Positions 7,697 to 16,474 of a stretch of 64,000 nucleotides of DNA are shown here, piece after piece. Numbering within the stretch: the first letter of the stretch is position 1; every line of letters starts with the position of its first letter. Source of the stretch: Halopseudomonas laoshanensis. GTDB taxonomy: Bacteria > Pseudomonadota > Gammaproteobacteria > Pseudomonadales > Pseudomonadaceae. The notes under the pieces are model-generated. The model searched no databases. It saw only the letters and a list, made by a program, of their open reading frames with translations, and was not told where the DNA came from. Location: assembly GCF_008365385.1 (NCBI RefSeq), contig NZ_QOVF01000008.1:1-64000 (forward strand). Reading direction: 5' to 3'. A program made the translations under genes and the position numbers.

Positions 7697-9058
7697 ATGA
7701 CCGTTCAGCCATCACCCGAAAACCTTAAGCAAACCCTGCAAGACAAGGGCGTGAAATACGCTCTGGCCGGTTATGTGGATATTCACGGCATCATCAAGGG
7801 AAAGTTTGTACCCATCTCGCATATCGGCCGCATGCTCAAGGGCTCGGAACTCTTCACCGGAGCAGCGCTGGATGGTGTACCGCAGGATATCGCGGATAAC
7901 GAAGTGGCGGCGATGCCCGACGTTGCAACCATGACCGTCTGCCCGTGGAACCCCGAACTTGCCTGGTTCGCCAGCGACCTGCACCTGGAGGGCGCGCCTT
8001 TCGAAGCCTGCTCGCGGAGCATTCTCAAGCGCCAGGTTGCGGCCGCCGCGGATATGGGCTTCACCTTCAATCTGGGCATTGAAACCGAGTTCTTCCTGTT
8101 CAAGGACAGTGCCGATGGTGGCTTTGAACCTATTAGCGGCCGCGATATTCTGGCCAAGCCCTGCTACGACCCGCGCACCCTGGGCGATAACATGCATATC
8201 GTCGGTGAACTGGTAGAGGCGATGAACAGCATGGGCTGGGATGTCTATTCCTTCGATCATGAAGACGCCAACGGCCAGTTCGAGACCGATTTCACCTATA
8301 CCGACGCGCTAGGCATGGCCGACCGGTTGGTGTTCTTTCGCCTGATGGCCAACGAAATTGCCCGCAAGCACGGCGCCTTTGCCAGCTTTATGCCCAAGCC
8401 CTCGGCCAACCGCACCGGCAGCGGCGCGCACTACAACATGTCTTTGGCTGACCGCGAGACCGGCAAGAACCTGTTCGATCCGGCCAATGGCGAAGACACT
8501 CACGGCTGTGGCGTCACCGAGATGGCCTATCACTTTATTGCCGGCATCATGAAACACGCCGGGGCTATCAGCGCGGTGATTGCGCCGACGGTCAACAGCT
8601 ACAAACGTCTGGTGCGCAAGGGCGCGATGTCCGGCTCGACCTGGGCACCGGTGTTTGTCTGCTACGGCAATAATAATCGCACCAATATGTTGCGTATTCC
8701 ATCGCAGGGTGGCCGGGTGGAATGCCGCGCGGCGGACATCGCCTGTAATCCGTATCTGGGCGCGGCGATGATTCTGGCTGCAGGTCTGGAGGGCATCCGC
8801 GAGGCCATGGATCCGGGTCAACCGCACCGCGAGAACATGTACAACTACAGCGACAAGGAAGTGCGCGAGATGGGTATCGAAATGCTGCCGCAAAACCTAG
8901 GCGAAGCCGTCGACGCCTTTGAAGCGGACCCACTGTCCAAGCAGGTTTTTGGTCAGGCGATGTTCGACAGCTTCGTGCAGTTCAAGCGCGAAGAGTGGAC
9001 CAGCTATCACACCCACGTATCCGAGTGGGAAATTCAGCGTTATCTGAAATTCTTCTGA
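7697..9058 (+). CDS. glnT: GlnT-type (type III-like) glutamine synthetase / gamma-glutamylamide synthetase
   Basis: 453-residue member of the glutamine synthetase superfamily, close to the GlnT/gamma-glutamylmethylamide synthetase group. ATP-dependent ligation of ammonia or a small amine to glutamate is the expected reaction. Metal/active-site motifs are present: GIETEFF (residues ~128-134), HEDANGQFE (188-196), NRTGSGAHYN (238-247) and the ATP-site arginine region RIPSQGGRVECR. The start at 7697 has GGAG 8 nt upstream; an ORF reaching back to 7571 would add 42 residues unlike the family. A terminator hairpin follows. Context with a urea/amide-type binding protein and a TetR regulator favours use of an alternative nitrogen source over housekeeping GlnA. 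Confidence 0.8.
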   Translation: MTVQPSPENLKQTLQDKGVKYALAGYVDIHGIIKGKFVPISHIGRMLKGSELFTGAALDGVPQDIADNEVAAMPDVATMTVCPWNPELAWFASDLHLEGAPFEACSRSILKRQVAAAADMGFTFNLGIETEFFLFKDSADGGFEPISGRDILAKPCYDPRTLGDNMHIVGELVEAMNSMGWDVYSFDHEDANGQFETDFTYTDALGMADRLVFFRLMANEIARKHGAFASFMPKPSANRTGSGAHYNMSLADRETGKNLFDPANGEDTHGCGVTEMAYHFIAGIMKHAGAISAVIAPTVNSYKRLVRKGAMSGSTWAPVFVCYGNNNRTNMLRIPSQGGRVECRAADIACNPYLGAAMILAAGLEGIREAMDPGQPHRENMYNYSDKEVREMGIEMLPQNLGEAVDAFEADPLSKQVFGQAMFDSFVQFKREEWTSYHTHVSEWEIQRYLKFF

Positions 9059-9065
9059 TTTCATT

Positions 9066-9092
9066 GCGCCAGCAAAAGCTGGCGCGCCTTTT
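9066..9092 (+). terminator. Intrinsic terminator after glnT-type gene
   Basis: GCGCCAGC-AAAA-GCTGGCGC stem-loop, 8 bp perfect, 7 nt after the stop, followed by GCCTTTT. It probably attenuates or ends transcription before the solute-binding protein gene. Confidence 0.75.
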
Positions 9093-9145
9093 GCTGTGCT
9101 TTACCCATAACAGGCAACAGCCTCATATCCCCCAGGAGTTGAAAC

Positions 9146-10240
9146 ATGCAAAAGCCTCTTCCCTTTACCCGTCGCCTCAGCGGCTTACTCAAAGGCGCAG
9201 TTCTGGCCATGGCCGCTTCGGCCATCATGGTGCCCGCCGCTTACGCCCAGGAACGTGACAGCTTCAAGATCGCCTGGAGCATTTACGCCGGCTGGATTCC
9301 GTGGAAATACGTTGATGAATCCGGGATCATGAAAAAGTGGGCCGACAAGTACGGTATCGAAGTCGAGATCGTGCAGATCAACGACTATATCGAATCCATC
9401 AACCAGTACACCGCCGGAGAGTTTGACGGCGTAGTCGCGACCAGCATGGATGCATTGTCGATTCCCTCCGCCGGGGGTGTGGATACCACGGCGTTGATCG
9501 TTGGCGATTATTCCAATGGCAATGACGGCCTGGTGATGAAAGACAGCAGCGATATCAAGGACCTCAAAGGTCAGGAAATCAATCTGGTTGAGCTGTCTGT
9601 TTCGCATTATCTGCTGGCCCGAGCGCTGGACAGCGTCGGCATGAGCGAGCGTGACGTGACCGTGGTCAACACCGGGGACGCGGATATTGTGGCTGCCTTC
9701 AGCACGCCTGGCGTGAAAAACGTAGTGACCTGGAACCCGTTGCTGGATGACGTGGCGAAGATGCCGGGTGCCAATCGCGTGTTCGATTCCAGCCAGATCC
9801 CCGGTCACATCAAGGATCTGACCGTGGTTAACACTCAGACCCTGGCAGACAACCCCAAACTGGGCAAAGCACTGGTCGGCGCCTGGTTCGAGTTGATGGC
9901 TGAGATGGGTACCGATAGTGAAGCAGGTCAGGAAGCTCGTGCAGCTTTGGGCGAAGCCTCTGGTACGGACCAGGCCGGTTATGAAGCACAACTGGCAGGC
10001 ATGAAAATGTTCTGGAAGCCGGCCGACGCAGTCGCATTCATTTCCAGCGACGAAGCGGTCGAGGCAATGGACAGCGTTCGTGACTTCTCCTTCGAGAAAG
10101 GTCTGCTGGGCGAGGGTGCGCCTTCTGCCGATTTTGTTGGCATTAGCTTCCCCGGTGGCAAAACGCTGGGCGATACCGATAATATCAAGCTGCGCTTCGA
10201 TCCCTCCTACATGCAAATGGCGGCTGACGACGCACTCTGA
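9146..10240 (+). CDS. NitT/TauT-type solute-binding protein, urea-carboxylase-region family
   Basis: 364 residues with a Sec signal peptide ending AAYA (about residue 34). The mature sequence resembles the ABC periplasmic proteins found beside urea carboxylase genes: the SIYAGWIPWKYVDESGIM start, INDYIESINQYTAGEFDGV, and VELSVSHYLLARALDSVG are hallmark segments. The family is thought to bind urea, guanidine-like or amide compounds. No permease or ATPase gene is adjacent, so it must use a transporter encoded elsewhere. AGGAG lies 7 nt before the ATG. A hairpin without a T run (10257-10277) separates it from the TetR gene. Confidence 0.82.
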   Translation: MQKPLPFTRRLSGLLKGAVLAMAASAIMVPAAYAQERDSFKIAWSIYAGWIPWKYVDESGIMKKWADKYGIEVEIVQINDYIESINQYTAGEFDGVVATSMDALSIPSAGGVDTTALIVGDYSNGNDGLVMKDSSDIKDLKGQEINLVELSVSHYLLARALDSVGMSERDVTVVNTGDADIVAAFSTPGVKNVVTWNPLLDDVAKMPGANRVFDSSQIPGHIKDLTVVNTQTLADNPKLGKALVGAWFELMAEMGTDSEAGQEARAALGEASGTDQAGYEAQLAGMKMFWKPADAVAFISSDEAVEAMDSVRDFSFEKGLLGEGAPSADFVGISFPGGKTLGDTDNIKLRFDPSYMQMAADDAL

Positions 10241-10300
10241 TAAAGCCCTCCACCTGCCTCGGCCTGATCGGTCGAGGTGGGTGATGCGATTGGAACACCC

Positions 10301-10912
10301 ATGCGCCGTACCAAAGAAGACGCGGAAAAAACCCGCCTGAAAATCATCGAAGCCGCGCTGGTGCTGTTCAGCCGCAATGGTTTCTCGAATACCACCCTGG
10401 CGATGATCGGCACCGAAGCTGGCTACAGCCGCGGGCCCATCTACTGGCATTTCAAGAACAAGGATGATCTCTACCAGGCCGTTCTGGCCTGCTCGCAGGA
10501 GCCGCTTGAGCAATTGATCGACAATGCCGCTCGCGAGACGGCCAACCCGGTTGCCGCAATTGATACCTTTGCCAGGCAGTGGCTGGTCCTGCTCGCTGAA
10601 GATGTCTGGTTTCGGCAGTCGTTCGAAATTCTATTGAACAAAACCGAATTGACCGAAGCGGTGGCGCCCTCGCTCAAACGCGAGAGAGAGCTGACGCGGC
10701 ATATTGTCGATACCTTGTCACAGCTAGTCGCCCAGGCGCAGCAATTGCAGCAGATACCTGCCACGCAGCCAGCGGGCAAACTCGGGCTGCTGGTTTACAC
10801 CTATTTGATGGGCGTGACCCAGAGCTGGCTATTTGCGCCTGAATTGTTCTGTCTCAAGCAGGAGGAGGAATTCTTTGTGCAGCGGCTGCACGGTATGCTG
10901 ATGCTGAATTAA
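10301..10912 (+). CDS. AcrR-like TetR-family repressor
   Basis: 203-residue regulator. The N-terminal helix-turn-helix (residues ~10-60) contains TLAMIGTEAGYSRGPIYWHF, very similar to the AcrR/TtgR recognition region (the RG.IYWHFK.K.DL pattern). The C-terminal ligand domain matches the long-helical TetR_C_2 type. The start at 10301 gives the usual MRRTKEDAEKTR opening; a longer frame from 10277 adds 8 residues. It ends in a strong shared terminator. The AcrR-like operator at 7612-7635 suggests it controls the glnT/MetX-like divergent promoter. The alternative is control of an efflux system elsewhere. Confidence 0.88.
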   Translation: MRRTKEDAEKTRLKIIEAALVLFSRNGFSNTTLAMIGTEAGYSRGPIYWHFKNKDDLYQAVLACSQEPLEQLIDNAARETANPVAAIDTFARQWLVLLAEDVWFRQSFEILLNKTELTEAVAPSLKRERELTRHIVDTLSQLVAQAQQLQQIPATQPAGKLGLLVYTYLMGVTQSWLFAPELFCLKQEEEFFVQRLHGMLMLN

Positions 10913-10921
10913 ATGGGTATG

Positions 10922-10959
10922 AACAACAAAGCCGGGGCACGCGCTCCGGCTTTGTTGTT
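10922..10959. terminator. Bidirectional terminator between TetR gene and alkyl sulfatase
   Basis: Perfect 14-bp stem (AACAACAAAGCCGG with CCGGCTTTGTTGTT) and a 10-nt loop, lying between two convergent stops (10912 and 10973). A/T tracts on both sides allow it to serve both strands. Confidence 0.85.
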
Positions 10960-10972
10960 TCTGGGGTGAGAG

Positions 10973-12937
10973 TTATTGCGCGACCGGCTCGATAATCGCG
11001 AAGTTGGCAGGCGGTTCCTCAATCAGTTGCAGCAAGCCGAAGAACGCCTTGGGGTTGCCCTCCACGCTGATGTCGCCCGCCTTGACCGCGTCGGGGAAGG
11101 TCAGTTGGCGCAACAGAATACGATCCAGGGTGCCGCGTGTCATACTGACGCTGGCATCGGCATTCTCCGCCAGGCTGCCGGCGCGATAGGTCAGGGTTGA
11201 GTTCTGCAGGTTCAGGCGGTACTGCTCGTCGATATCGGTCAGGCTCCAGTTGATCACCAGGTGTCGGCCTTCGGCTTTTTCCGCGTTCAGACGTACCGCC
11301 AACAGGTCGAAGAACATGCCCGCTTCCAGTGCCTGCAACAGATCCGCTGACAGGCCATTACCGCGTCGCGCTTCTGGCGCTCCCTGGCGTAATTCCTGGG
11401 CGCCGGTCAGGTAGGCTCCGCGCCAGGTGCCCGCTTCGGCCTGATAACCCAACTGCTCCAGCGCATCGGCGCCGAGCTCGCGTGCAGCTTTGTTCTGCGG
11501 TTCGGCAAATACGGCCTGACTCATGACCCAGGCTACCCAGCGGTATTCACCCTTAGCAAAATCCGCACGGGCCTGTTCCAGCACCCTGTCCATGCCGCCC
11601 ATATAGCTGATGGTCTTGGCCGCATTCTGCTGCGGTGGCAGCGGGTCGAGATTGGCCGGGTTGGCGTCGTACCAGCCCATATAGCGTTGATAGATGGCCC
11701 GGGCATTGTGCTTCAGCGTGCCGTAATAGCCGCGGGCGTACCATTCCTGATCCAGGCTTTTCGGCAGCTTGATGTTCTCGGCAATATCGCCAGCAAGATG
11801 GCCTTTGTTCATCATCCGTACCGATTGGTCATGAATGAACTTGTAAAGATCGCGTTGCACACCAAGAAAATGCTGGGCCTGTTTCTGCTCCCATATCGGC
11901 CAATGGTGCTGGGCGATAAGAATGTCAGCGCGGTCGCCAAAGCGCTCGAGTGCCTTGTCGATATAGTGCGACCAGGCGCTGGCATCGCGAATGGCTGCGC
12001 CGCGAATGGTGTAGATGTTGTGCAGATGCTGGCTGGTGATTTCCGCGGTATTGAGCACTTTGAACTGCGGGAAATACATCATCATTTCCGACTCGGCTTC
12101 GGTGCCATGCGCCATCTGGAATTCGATCTCGATGCCGTCAATGGTCAGCGTCGCATCATCAGGCACTGTGTCAGTCGGGGCGATCAGCGTCAGCGGGCCG
12201 CTGGCCAACGCCTTGCCCAGGCCGGTATCCACATGGCCGCGCTCACCCGGAGGCACCTGCGCACCGAACTGGTAGGTGGCGCGGCGCGCCATGGCATTAC
12301 CGGCAATCACGTTCTCGGAAACCGCGTGCTGCATAAAGCCGTAGGGTGCGTACACCTTGACCTTACCCGCGCGCACATCCGCCTCATTGATCACACCTTT
12401 GACGCCACCAAAATGATCGGCATGGTTATGGGTATAGAGCACGGCAACCACCGGCTTTTGTGGACGGTTCTGGTAGTACAGATCCAAGCCCGTCTTGGCG
12501 GTGGCCGGGGTCAGCAGGGGATCAATAATGATTAGTCCGGTCTTGCCTTCAATAATGGTCATGTTGGCCAGATCCATGCCACGAATCTGGTACATGCCTT
12601 CGGTGACTTGGAACAAGCCGTGGATCGCATTCAATTGCGCCTGACGCCAGAGGCTGGGGTTGACCGTATCTGGCGCAGCTTTGCCATTCAAAAACGCGTA
12701 GGCCGCCATATTCCAGGCCAGTTTGCCCTCGCTGTCGGTGACCTTGCCTTCCGGCCATTCGGCAATAAAGCCGCGCTTGGCATCATCGAACGCCTGGGTA
12801 TTGGCAAAGGGCAGGTCGTCTAGAACCGCCTTGTTGCGCTCAGCGGTGTAGGATTCTGCGGGCTTGGGTTCAGCGAAAGCATTAAGGGTGCAGCTTGCGG
12901 TGAGGATGCTGGTTAACAGCAACGGGCGGTAGCGCAT
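10973..12937 (-). CDS. Secreted alkyl sulfatase, SdsA-type metallo-beta-lactamase fold
   Basis: 654 residues, matching the ~650-aa length of SdsA1-type alkyl sulfatases that hydrolyse primary or secondary alkyl sulfates such as SDS to alcohol plus sulfate. Signal peptide ends near ANAFA (residue ~22). The MBL metal site shows THNHADH (residues 169-175), then the helical dimerisation domain (about 400-520) and a C-terminal SCP2-like domain that binds the aliphatic chain (about 530-654). It supplies carbon and sulfate, fitting the sulfate importer elsewhere in the window. A small dyad ATGCG-N5-CGCAT at 13042-13056 upstream could be regulatory. Confidence 0.9.
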   Translation of the reverse strand: MRYRPLLLTSILTASCTLNAFAEPKPAESYTAERNKAVLDDLPFANTQAFDDAKRGFIAEWPEGKVTDSEGKLAWNMAAYAFLNGKAAPDTVNPSLWRQAQLNAIHGLFQVTEGMYQIRGMDLANMTIIEGKTGLIIIDPLLTPATAKTGLDLYYQNRPQKPVVAVLYTHNHADHFGGVKGVINEADVRAGKVKVYAPYGFMQHAVSENVIAGNAMARRATYQFGAQVPPGERGHVDTGLGKALASGPLTLIAPTDTVPDDATLTIDGIEIEFQMAHGTEAESEMMMYFPQFKVLNTAEITSQHLHNIYTIRGAAIRDASAWSHYIDKALERFGDRADILIAQHHWPIWEQKQAQHFLGVQRDLYKFIHDQSVRMMNKGHLAGDIAENIKLPKSLDQEWYARGYYGTLKHNARAIYQRYMGWYDANPANLDPLPPQQNAAKTISYMGGMDRVLEQARADFAKGEYRWVAWVMSQAVFAEPQNKAARELGADALEQLGYQAEAGTWRGAYLTGAQELRQGAPEARRGNGLSADLLQALEAGMFFDLLAVRLNAEKAEGRHLVINWSLTDIDEQYRLNLQNSTLTYRAGSLAENADASVSMTRGTLDRILLRQLTFPDAVKAGDISVEGNPKAFFGLLQLIEEPPANFAIIEPVAQ

Positions 12938-13182
12938 GGTGGATAAACTCCAGCGTTGTTTTTATCGGCAGTAACCTTCAGTAGTAAAGACTATAGAAGT
13001 GCGGAGTCTTATATATCCAATGCATTTTTAGTGCGTTTTTGATGCGCAATACGCATTGATGCAATTTGATGAATATTATTTTTAGATCGTGCAGCCAAAT
13101 TGCCACACTAACTCGCTATGCTTGGCGGCCGATGAGACTGGACCGGGGTGCATTTTTCCTCGAAGCCTGGGGCCCTTTAAAC

Positions 13183-13188
13183 TATAAT
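13183..13188 (+). promoter_or_regulatory. Consensus -10 element upstream of nspC
   Basis: TATAAT lies 65 nt before the nspC start; no good -35 hexamer stands 16-18 nt upstream. The 315-nt gap 12938-13252 also contains AT-rich DNA and a dyad (13042-13056) nearer the alkyl sulfatase, and no gene. Confidence 0.45.
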
Positions 13189-13252
13189 CGCGCGCTTTCT
13201 CGACGCCGGGCCCTGCCCGGATGTTCGGCACCGACCAGAGGGGTATGACTCA

Positions 13253-14350
13253 GTGATCAAGACGCCGTATTACCTGATCGACAAGAGCAAGCTGCTGCGC
13301 AATCTGGAAAAGATTGCCTATGTACGCGAACACTCCGGGGCCAAGGCATTGCTGGCGCTGAAGTGTTTTGCCACCTGGTCGGTATTCGATCTGATGCAGC
13401 AATATATGGACGGCACCACTTCTTCGTCGCTGTATGAGGTAAAGCTCGGCCGTCTTAAGTTCGGCGGCGAGACGCATGCCTATAGCGTCGCCTATGGCGA
13501 TGATGAGATCGAGGAAGTGCTGGCGAATTCGGACAAGATCATCTTCAACTCGATCAGTCAGCTTGAGCGCTTTGCCGATGCCTCCGATCTGCATGTGCGC
13601 GGGCTGCGCCTGAACCCAGGCGTCAGCAGTTCGGAATTTCTGATCGCCGACCCTTCGCGTCCCTTCAGCCGTCTGGGCGAGTGGGATGCCGAGAAGATCG
13701 CTGACGTGATCGATCAGGTCTCCGGCTTCATGATTCACAATAACTGCGAGAACAGTGACTTCGGCCTGTTCGACCAGATGCTCAGCCAGATTGAAGAGCG
13801 TTTTGGCGAGTTGCTGGAGCAGGTCGAATGGGTCAGTCTGGGTGGCGGCATTCATTTTACTGGCGAAGGTTATCCGCTGGACGCCTTCTGTGCACGACTC
13901 AAGCAGTTTGCCGAGCGCTACGGCGTGCAGGTGTACCTGGAGCCAGGCGAGGCGGCGATCACCATGAGTACTTCGCTGGAAGTATCGGTGCTCGATACCC
14001 TGTATAACGGCAAGCAACTGGCAGTGGTCGACAGCTCGATCGAGGCGCACATGCTTGATCTGCTGATCTATCGCCAGCCAGCGAAGATGGAGCCCTGCGA
14101 GGGCGAACATGAGTACATGGTGTGCGGCAAGTCCTGCCTGGCGGGCGATATTTTCGGTGAGTTCAAGTTCAACAAACCGCTGAAGATTGGTGATCGCCTG
14201 TCGTTTATCGATGCGGCCGGTTACACCATGGTCAAGAAGAACTGGTTCAACGGGGTGAAAATGCCGTCCATTGCCGTGCGTCAGCTGGACGGCGAGATTG
14301 AACTGGTCCGCGAGTTCGGATTCGAAGACTTTGTCAACGGCCTCTCCTGA
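13253..14350 (+). CDS. nspC: Carboxynorspermidine/carboxyspermidine decarboxylase
   Basis: 365-residue PLP enzyme of the alanine-racemase-fold decarboxylases. It decarboxylates carboxy(nor)spermidine to (nor)spermidine, the last step of the aspartate-semialdehyde-dependent polyamine route. The PLP lysine is in LLALKCFATW (K37). The glycine-rich phosphate loop is SLGGGIHFTGEGYPLD, and the catalytic cysteine region is VCGKSCLAGD. Translation starts at GTG 13253, with GAGGGG 8 nt upstream. It is followed 46 nt later by the matching dehydrogenase, the usual pair but here in the order decarboxylase-dehydrogenase. Confidence 0.93.
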   Translation: MIKTPYYLIDKSKLLRNLEKIAYVREHSGAKALLALKCFATWSVFDLMQQYMDGTTSSSLYEVKLGRLKFGGETHAYSVAYGDDEIEEVLANSDKIIFNSISQLERFADASDLHVRGLRLNPGVSSSEFLIADPSRPFSRLGEWDAEKIADVIDQVSGFMIHNNCENSDFGLFDQMLSQIEERFGELLEQVEWVSLGGGIHFTGEGYPLDAFCARLKQFAERYGVQVYLEPGEAAITMSTSLEVSVLDTLYNGKQLAVVDSSIEAHMLDLLIYRQPAKMEPCEGEHEYMVCGKSCLAGDIFGEFKFNKPLKIGDRLSFIDAAGYTMVKKNWFNGVKMPSIAVRQLDGEIELVREFGFEDFVNGLS

Positions 14351-14396
14351 GGCCTTTAATCCAGCCTTGTCCAAGGAGGCGTTTCGAGGAAGAGAC

Positions 14397-15635
14397 ATGA
14401 AGAAAAACGTTCTGATTATTGGTGCCGGTGGTGTTGCTCAGGTTGTCGTGCACAAGTGCGCGCAGCATAACGATGTGCTGGGTAATATTCATATTGCTTC
14501 ACGTACGGTGGAAAAATGCCAACAGCTGGTCGACAGCGTACGGGAAAAGGGCAGCCTCAAGGTTGCCGGTGAATTGCAAGCGCATGCGCTGGATGCTCTC
14601 GATGTCGAGGCGACCAAAGCGCTGATTGCCAAGACACGGTCGCAAATCGTCATCAATGTCGGATCGGCTTTCGTCAATATGTCCGTGCTGCAAGCCTGTA
14701 TCGAAACCGGCGCAGCCTATCTGGATACGGCAATCCATGAGGATCCGAGCAGGATCTGTGAGACCCCACCCTGGTACGCCAACTACGAGTGGAAGCGCCG
14801 CGAGCTCTGCGAAGCCAACGGCATTACCGCCATTCTGGGGATCGGCTTTGATCCGGGCGTGGTCAATGCCTACGCGGCACTGGCAGTCAGCGACTATTTC
14901 GACAGCGTCAGCGATATCGACATCATCGATATCAACGCGGGCAGCCACGGCAAGTACTTCGCTACCAACTTTGACCCGGAGATCAACTTTCGCGAGTTCA
15001 CCGGTACCGTCTGGTCCTGGCAGAACAGCCAGTGGGTCAGTAACAAGATGTTCGAGGTCAAGCGCACTGACGATTTGCCAGTGGTCGGCGCCCACACCAG
15101 CTACATGACTGGCCATGATGAAGTGCATTCGCTGTCGCAGAATCTCAAGGTGCCGAACGTGCGCTTCTGGATGGGCTTTGGCGAGCATTACATCAATGTG
15201 TTCACCGTGCTCAACAGCCTGGGCCTGCTCTCGGAACAGCCGGTGACCACCGCCGAAGGGCTGGAAGTGGTGCCGTTGAAAGTGGTCAAGGCGGTATTGC
15301 CTGATCCGTCGTCGCTGGCGCCGGATTACCAGGGTAAAACCTGTATCGGAGATCTGATCAAGGGCAAGAAGGATGGTGAGGACCGCGAGATCTTTATCTA
15401 CAACGTCGCCGACCACGCCGAGGCTTATCAGGAAGTAGGCAGCCAGGGGATTTCCTATACCGCCGGTGTGCCGCCGGTGGCGGCTGCGCTGTTGATCGCC
15501 AGCGGTGAGTGGGATGTGCAGAAGATGGCTAACGTCGAAGAGCTGCCGCCCAAACCCTTTCTCAAACTGATGAACGAGATGGGTCTGCCCACGCGTATCC
15601 GTGATGAAGACGGCGATCGCCCGTTGAATTTCTGA
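14397..15635 (+). CDS. Carboxynorspermidine/carboxyspermidine dehydrogenase (saccharopine dehydrogenase family)
   Basis: 412 residues. It condenses aspartate beta-semialdehyde with diaminopropane or putrescine and reduces the Schiff base with NADPH, making the substrate of NspC. The nucleotide-binding loop IIGAGGVAQVVVHK is at residues ~6-19 and the sequence is colinear with the family (GIGFDPGVVNAYAALA, DINAGSHGKYFATNFDPE). The start at 14397 is preferred (GGAAGAG upstream, NAD motif at the N-terminus). A strong terminator follows the stop. Whether norspermidine or spermidine is made cannot be told from sequence alone. Confidence 0.92.
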   Translation: MKKNVLIIGAGGVAQVVVHKCAQHNDVLGNIHIASRTVEKCQQLVDSVREKGSLKVAGELQAHALDALDVEATKALIAKTRSQIVINVGSAFVNMSVLQACIETGAAYLDTAIHEDPSRICETPPWYANYEWKRRELCEANGITAILGIGFDPGVVNAYAALAVSDYFDSVSDIDIIDINAGSHGKYFATNFDPEINFREFTGTVWSWQNSQWVSNKMFEVKRTDDLPVVGAHTSYMTGHDEVHSLSQNLKVPNVRFWMGFGEHYINVFTVLNSLGLLSEQPVTTAEGLEVVPLKVVKAVLPDPSSLAPDYQGKTCIGDLIKGKKDGEDREIFIYNVADHAEAYQEVGSQGISYTAGVPPVAAALLIASGEWDVQKMANVEELPPKPFLKLMNEMGLPTRIRDEDGDRPLNF

Positions 15636-15652
15636 TCATATCGCGGCAATGG

Positions 15653-15686
15653 AAAAGGCCAGCCCGAGTGATCGGGCTGGCCTTTT
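15653..15686. terminator. Terminator after the polyamine operon
   Basis: 15-bp perfect stem (15653-15667 with 15672-15686), GTGA loop and T run. A-tract and T-tract flanks make it bidirectional, serving also the convergent VOC gene that stops at 15704. Confidence 0.9.
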
Positions 15687-15703
15687 TTGGTGGCATTGGC
15701 CGG

Positions 15704-16474
15704 CTATTTTTTCTGCCAGGGCGCACGCAGAATTTCAATCAGCGTGCCATCGGCATCCTTGGCGTAGCCAACGGTCTCGCCCTCTCTGTCGCTTTCAGTA
15801 GCGGCGGCCGGCGTCTCTGTGACCCGCTCGCCGGCATCGCTGAGGGCCTGCGCGAAACCTTCTGGCGACATGCTGCGCAGCTCCAGCTTCACCGGGTTGT
15901 CGGTGTAATTGCGCGGTGCGCCATGCGTCCAATTCATCAAGACCAGTGCGGAGCCACCCTGGCCTTGCAGGATGTACTCATTGTACTGGAAGGGGATAGG
16001 CAAATAGATCAGCTCGCGAAAGCCCAGGTCGTCGACATAAAAATCGCGGGCGGCCTGGAGATCACTTACGCCGATGCCGAAGGCGCCGAAGTAGGATTGC
16101 AGCGCATCGGCACTGCCGACAAACTCGATCAGGTTATTATCCAGATCCCGGCCAAAGCCAACCGTCACGCCCAGCCCGGCCTGAAACGCTGGCGGCACGG
16201 TAACTCGTCCGCCTGCGGCGAGGATATCCAGCGCGTATTGATCGGGGTCGTTTACATAGAACACCAGTTTGCCGGGATTCTGTTGATAGTTGCGGCTGAC
16301 GCCGTCGGTAAAGCCCATCAGCACCAACTCTGAGCCACGACCGTCGGCTGAACGCATAACCACCTCTTCGCGGTCCTCACGGCTGCGGCGTGTGACTTCC
16401 TGCATGCCCAATCCGGCGCGGTAGAAACCGACGGATGCTTCCAGGTCCTCCACACCGATACCGGCTGCGCCCAA
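15704..16474 (-). CDS. Second double-VOC (glyoxalase-like) unit, directly after an in-frame stop
   Basis: 256-codon open frame with two vicinal-oxygen-chelate (glyoxalase/bleomycin-resistance-like) domains (about residues 3-115 and 130-250). It is a clear paralogue of the upstream unit: shared blocks include NPGKLVFY, VGFGRDLDNNLIE, FGAFGIGVSDL and ALVLMNWT. It has no ATG; the first possible start is TTG at 16474, immediately after the TAA of the upstream gene and in the same frame. There is no ribosome binding site or signal peptide of its own. It could be a coupled cistron, a readthrough extension, or a decayed part of a former four-domain protein. Enzyme substrate unknown. Confidence 0.6.
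   Translation of the reverse strand: MGAAGIGVEDLEASVGFYRAGLGMQEVTRRSREDREEVVMRSADGRGSELVLMGFTDGVSRNYQQNPGKLVFYVNDPDQYALDILAAGGRVTVPPAFQAGLGVTVGFGRDLDNNLIEFVGSADALQSYFGAFGIGVSDLQAARDFYVDDLGFRELIYLPIPFQYNEYILQGQGGSALVLMNWTHGAPRNYTDNPVKLELRSMSPEGFAQALSDAGERVTETPAAATESDREGETVGYAKDADGTLIEILRAPWQKK

Noticed and set aside
9185-10513. Long minus-strand open frame (442 codons)
   Set aside because: Antisense to the solute-binding protein gene, composition typical of a shadow frame in GC-rich DNA.
13245-13256. Three-codon ATG-ACT-CAG-TGA frame overlapping the nspC GTG start
   Set aside because: The GAGGGG site is too close to this ATG to favour it; best explained as chance beside a GTG start.
13250-14398. 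Minus-strand open frame of 382 codons
   Set aside because: Antisense shadow of nspC, which has a full family match on the plus strand.
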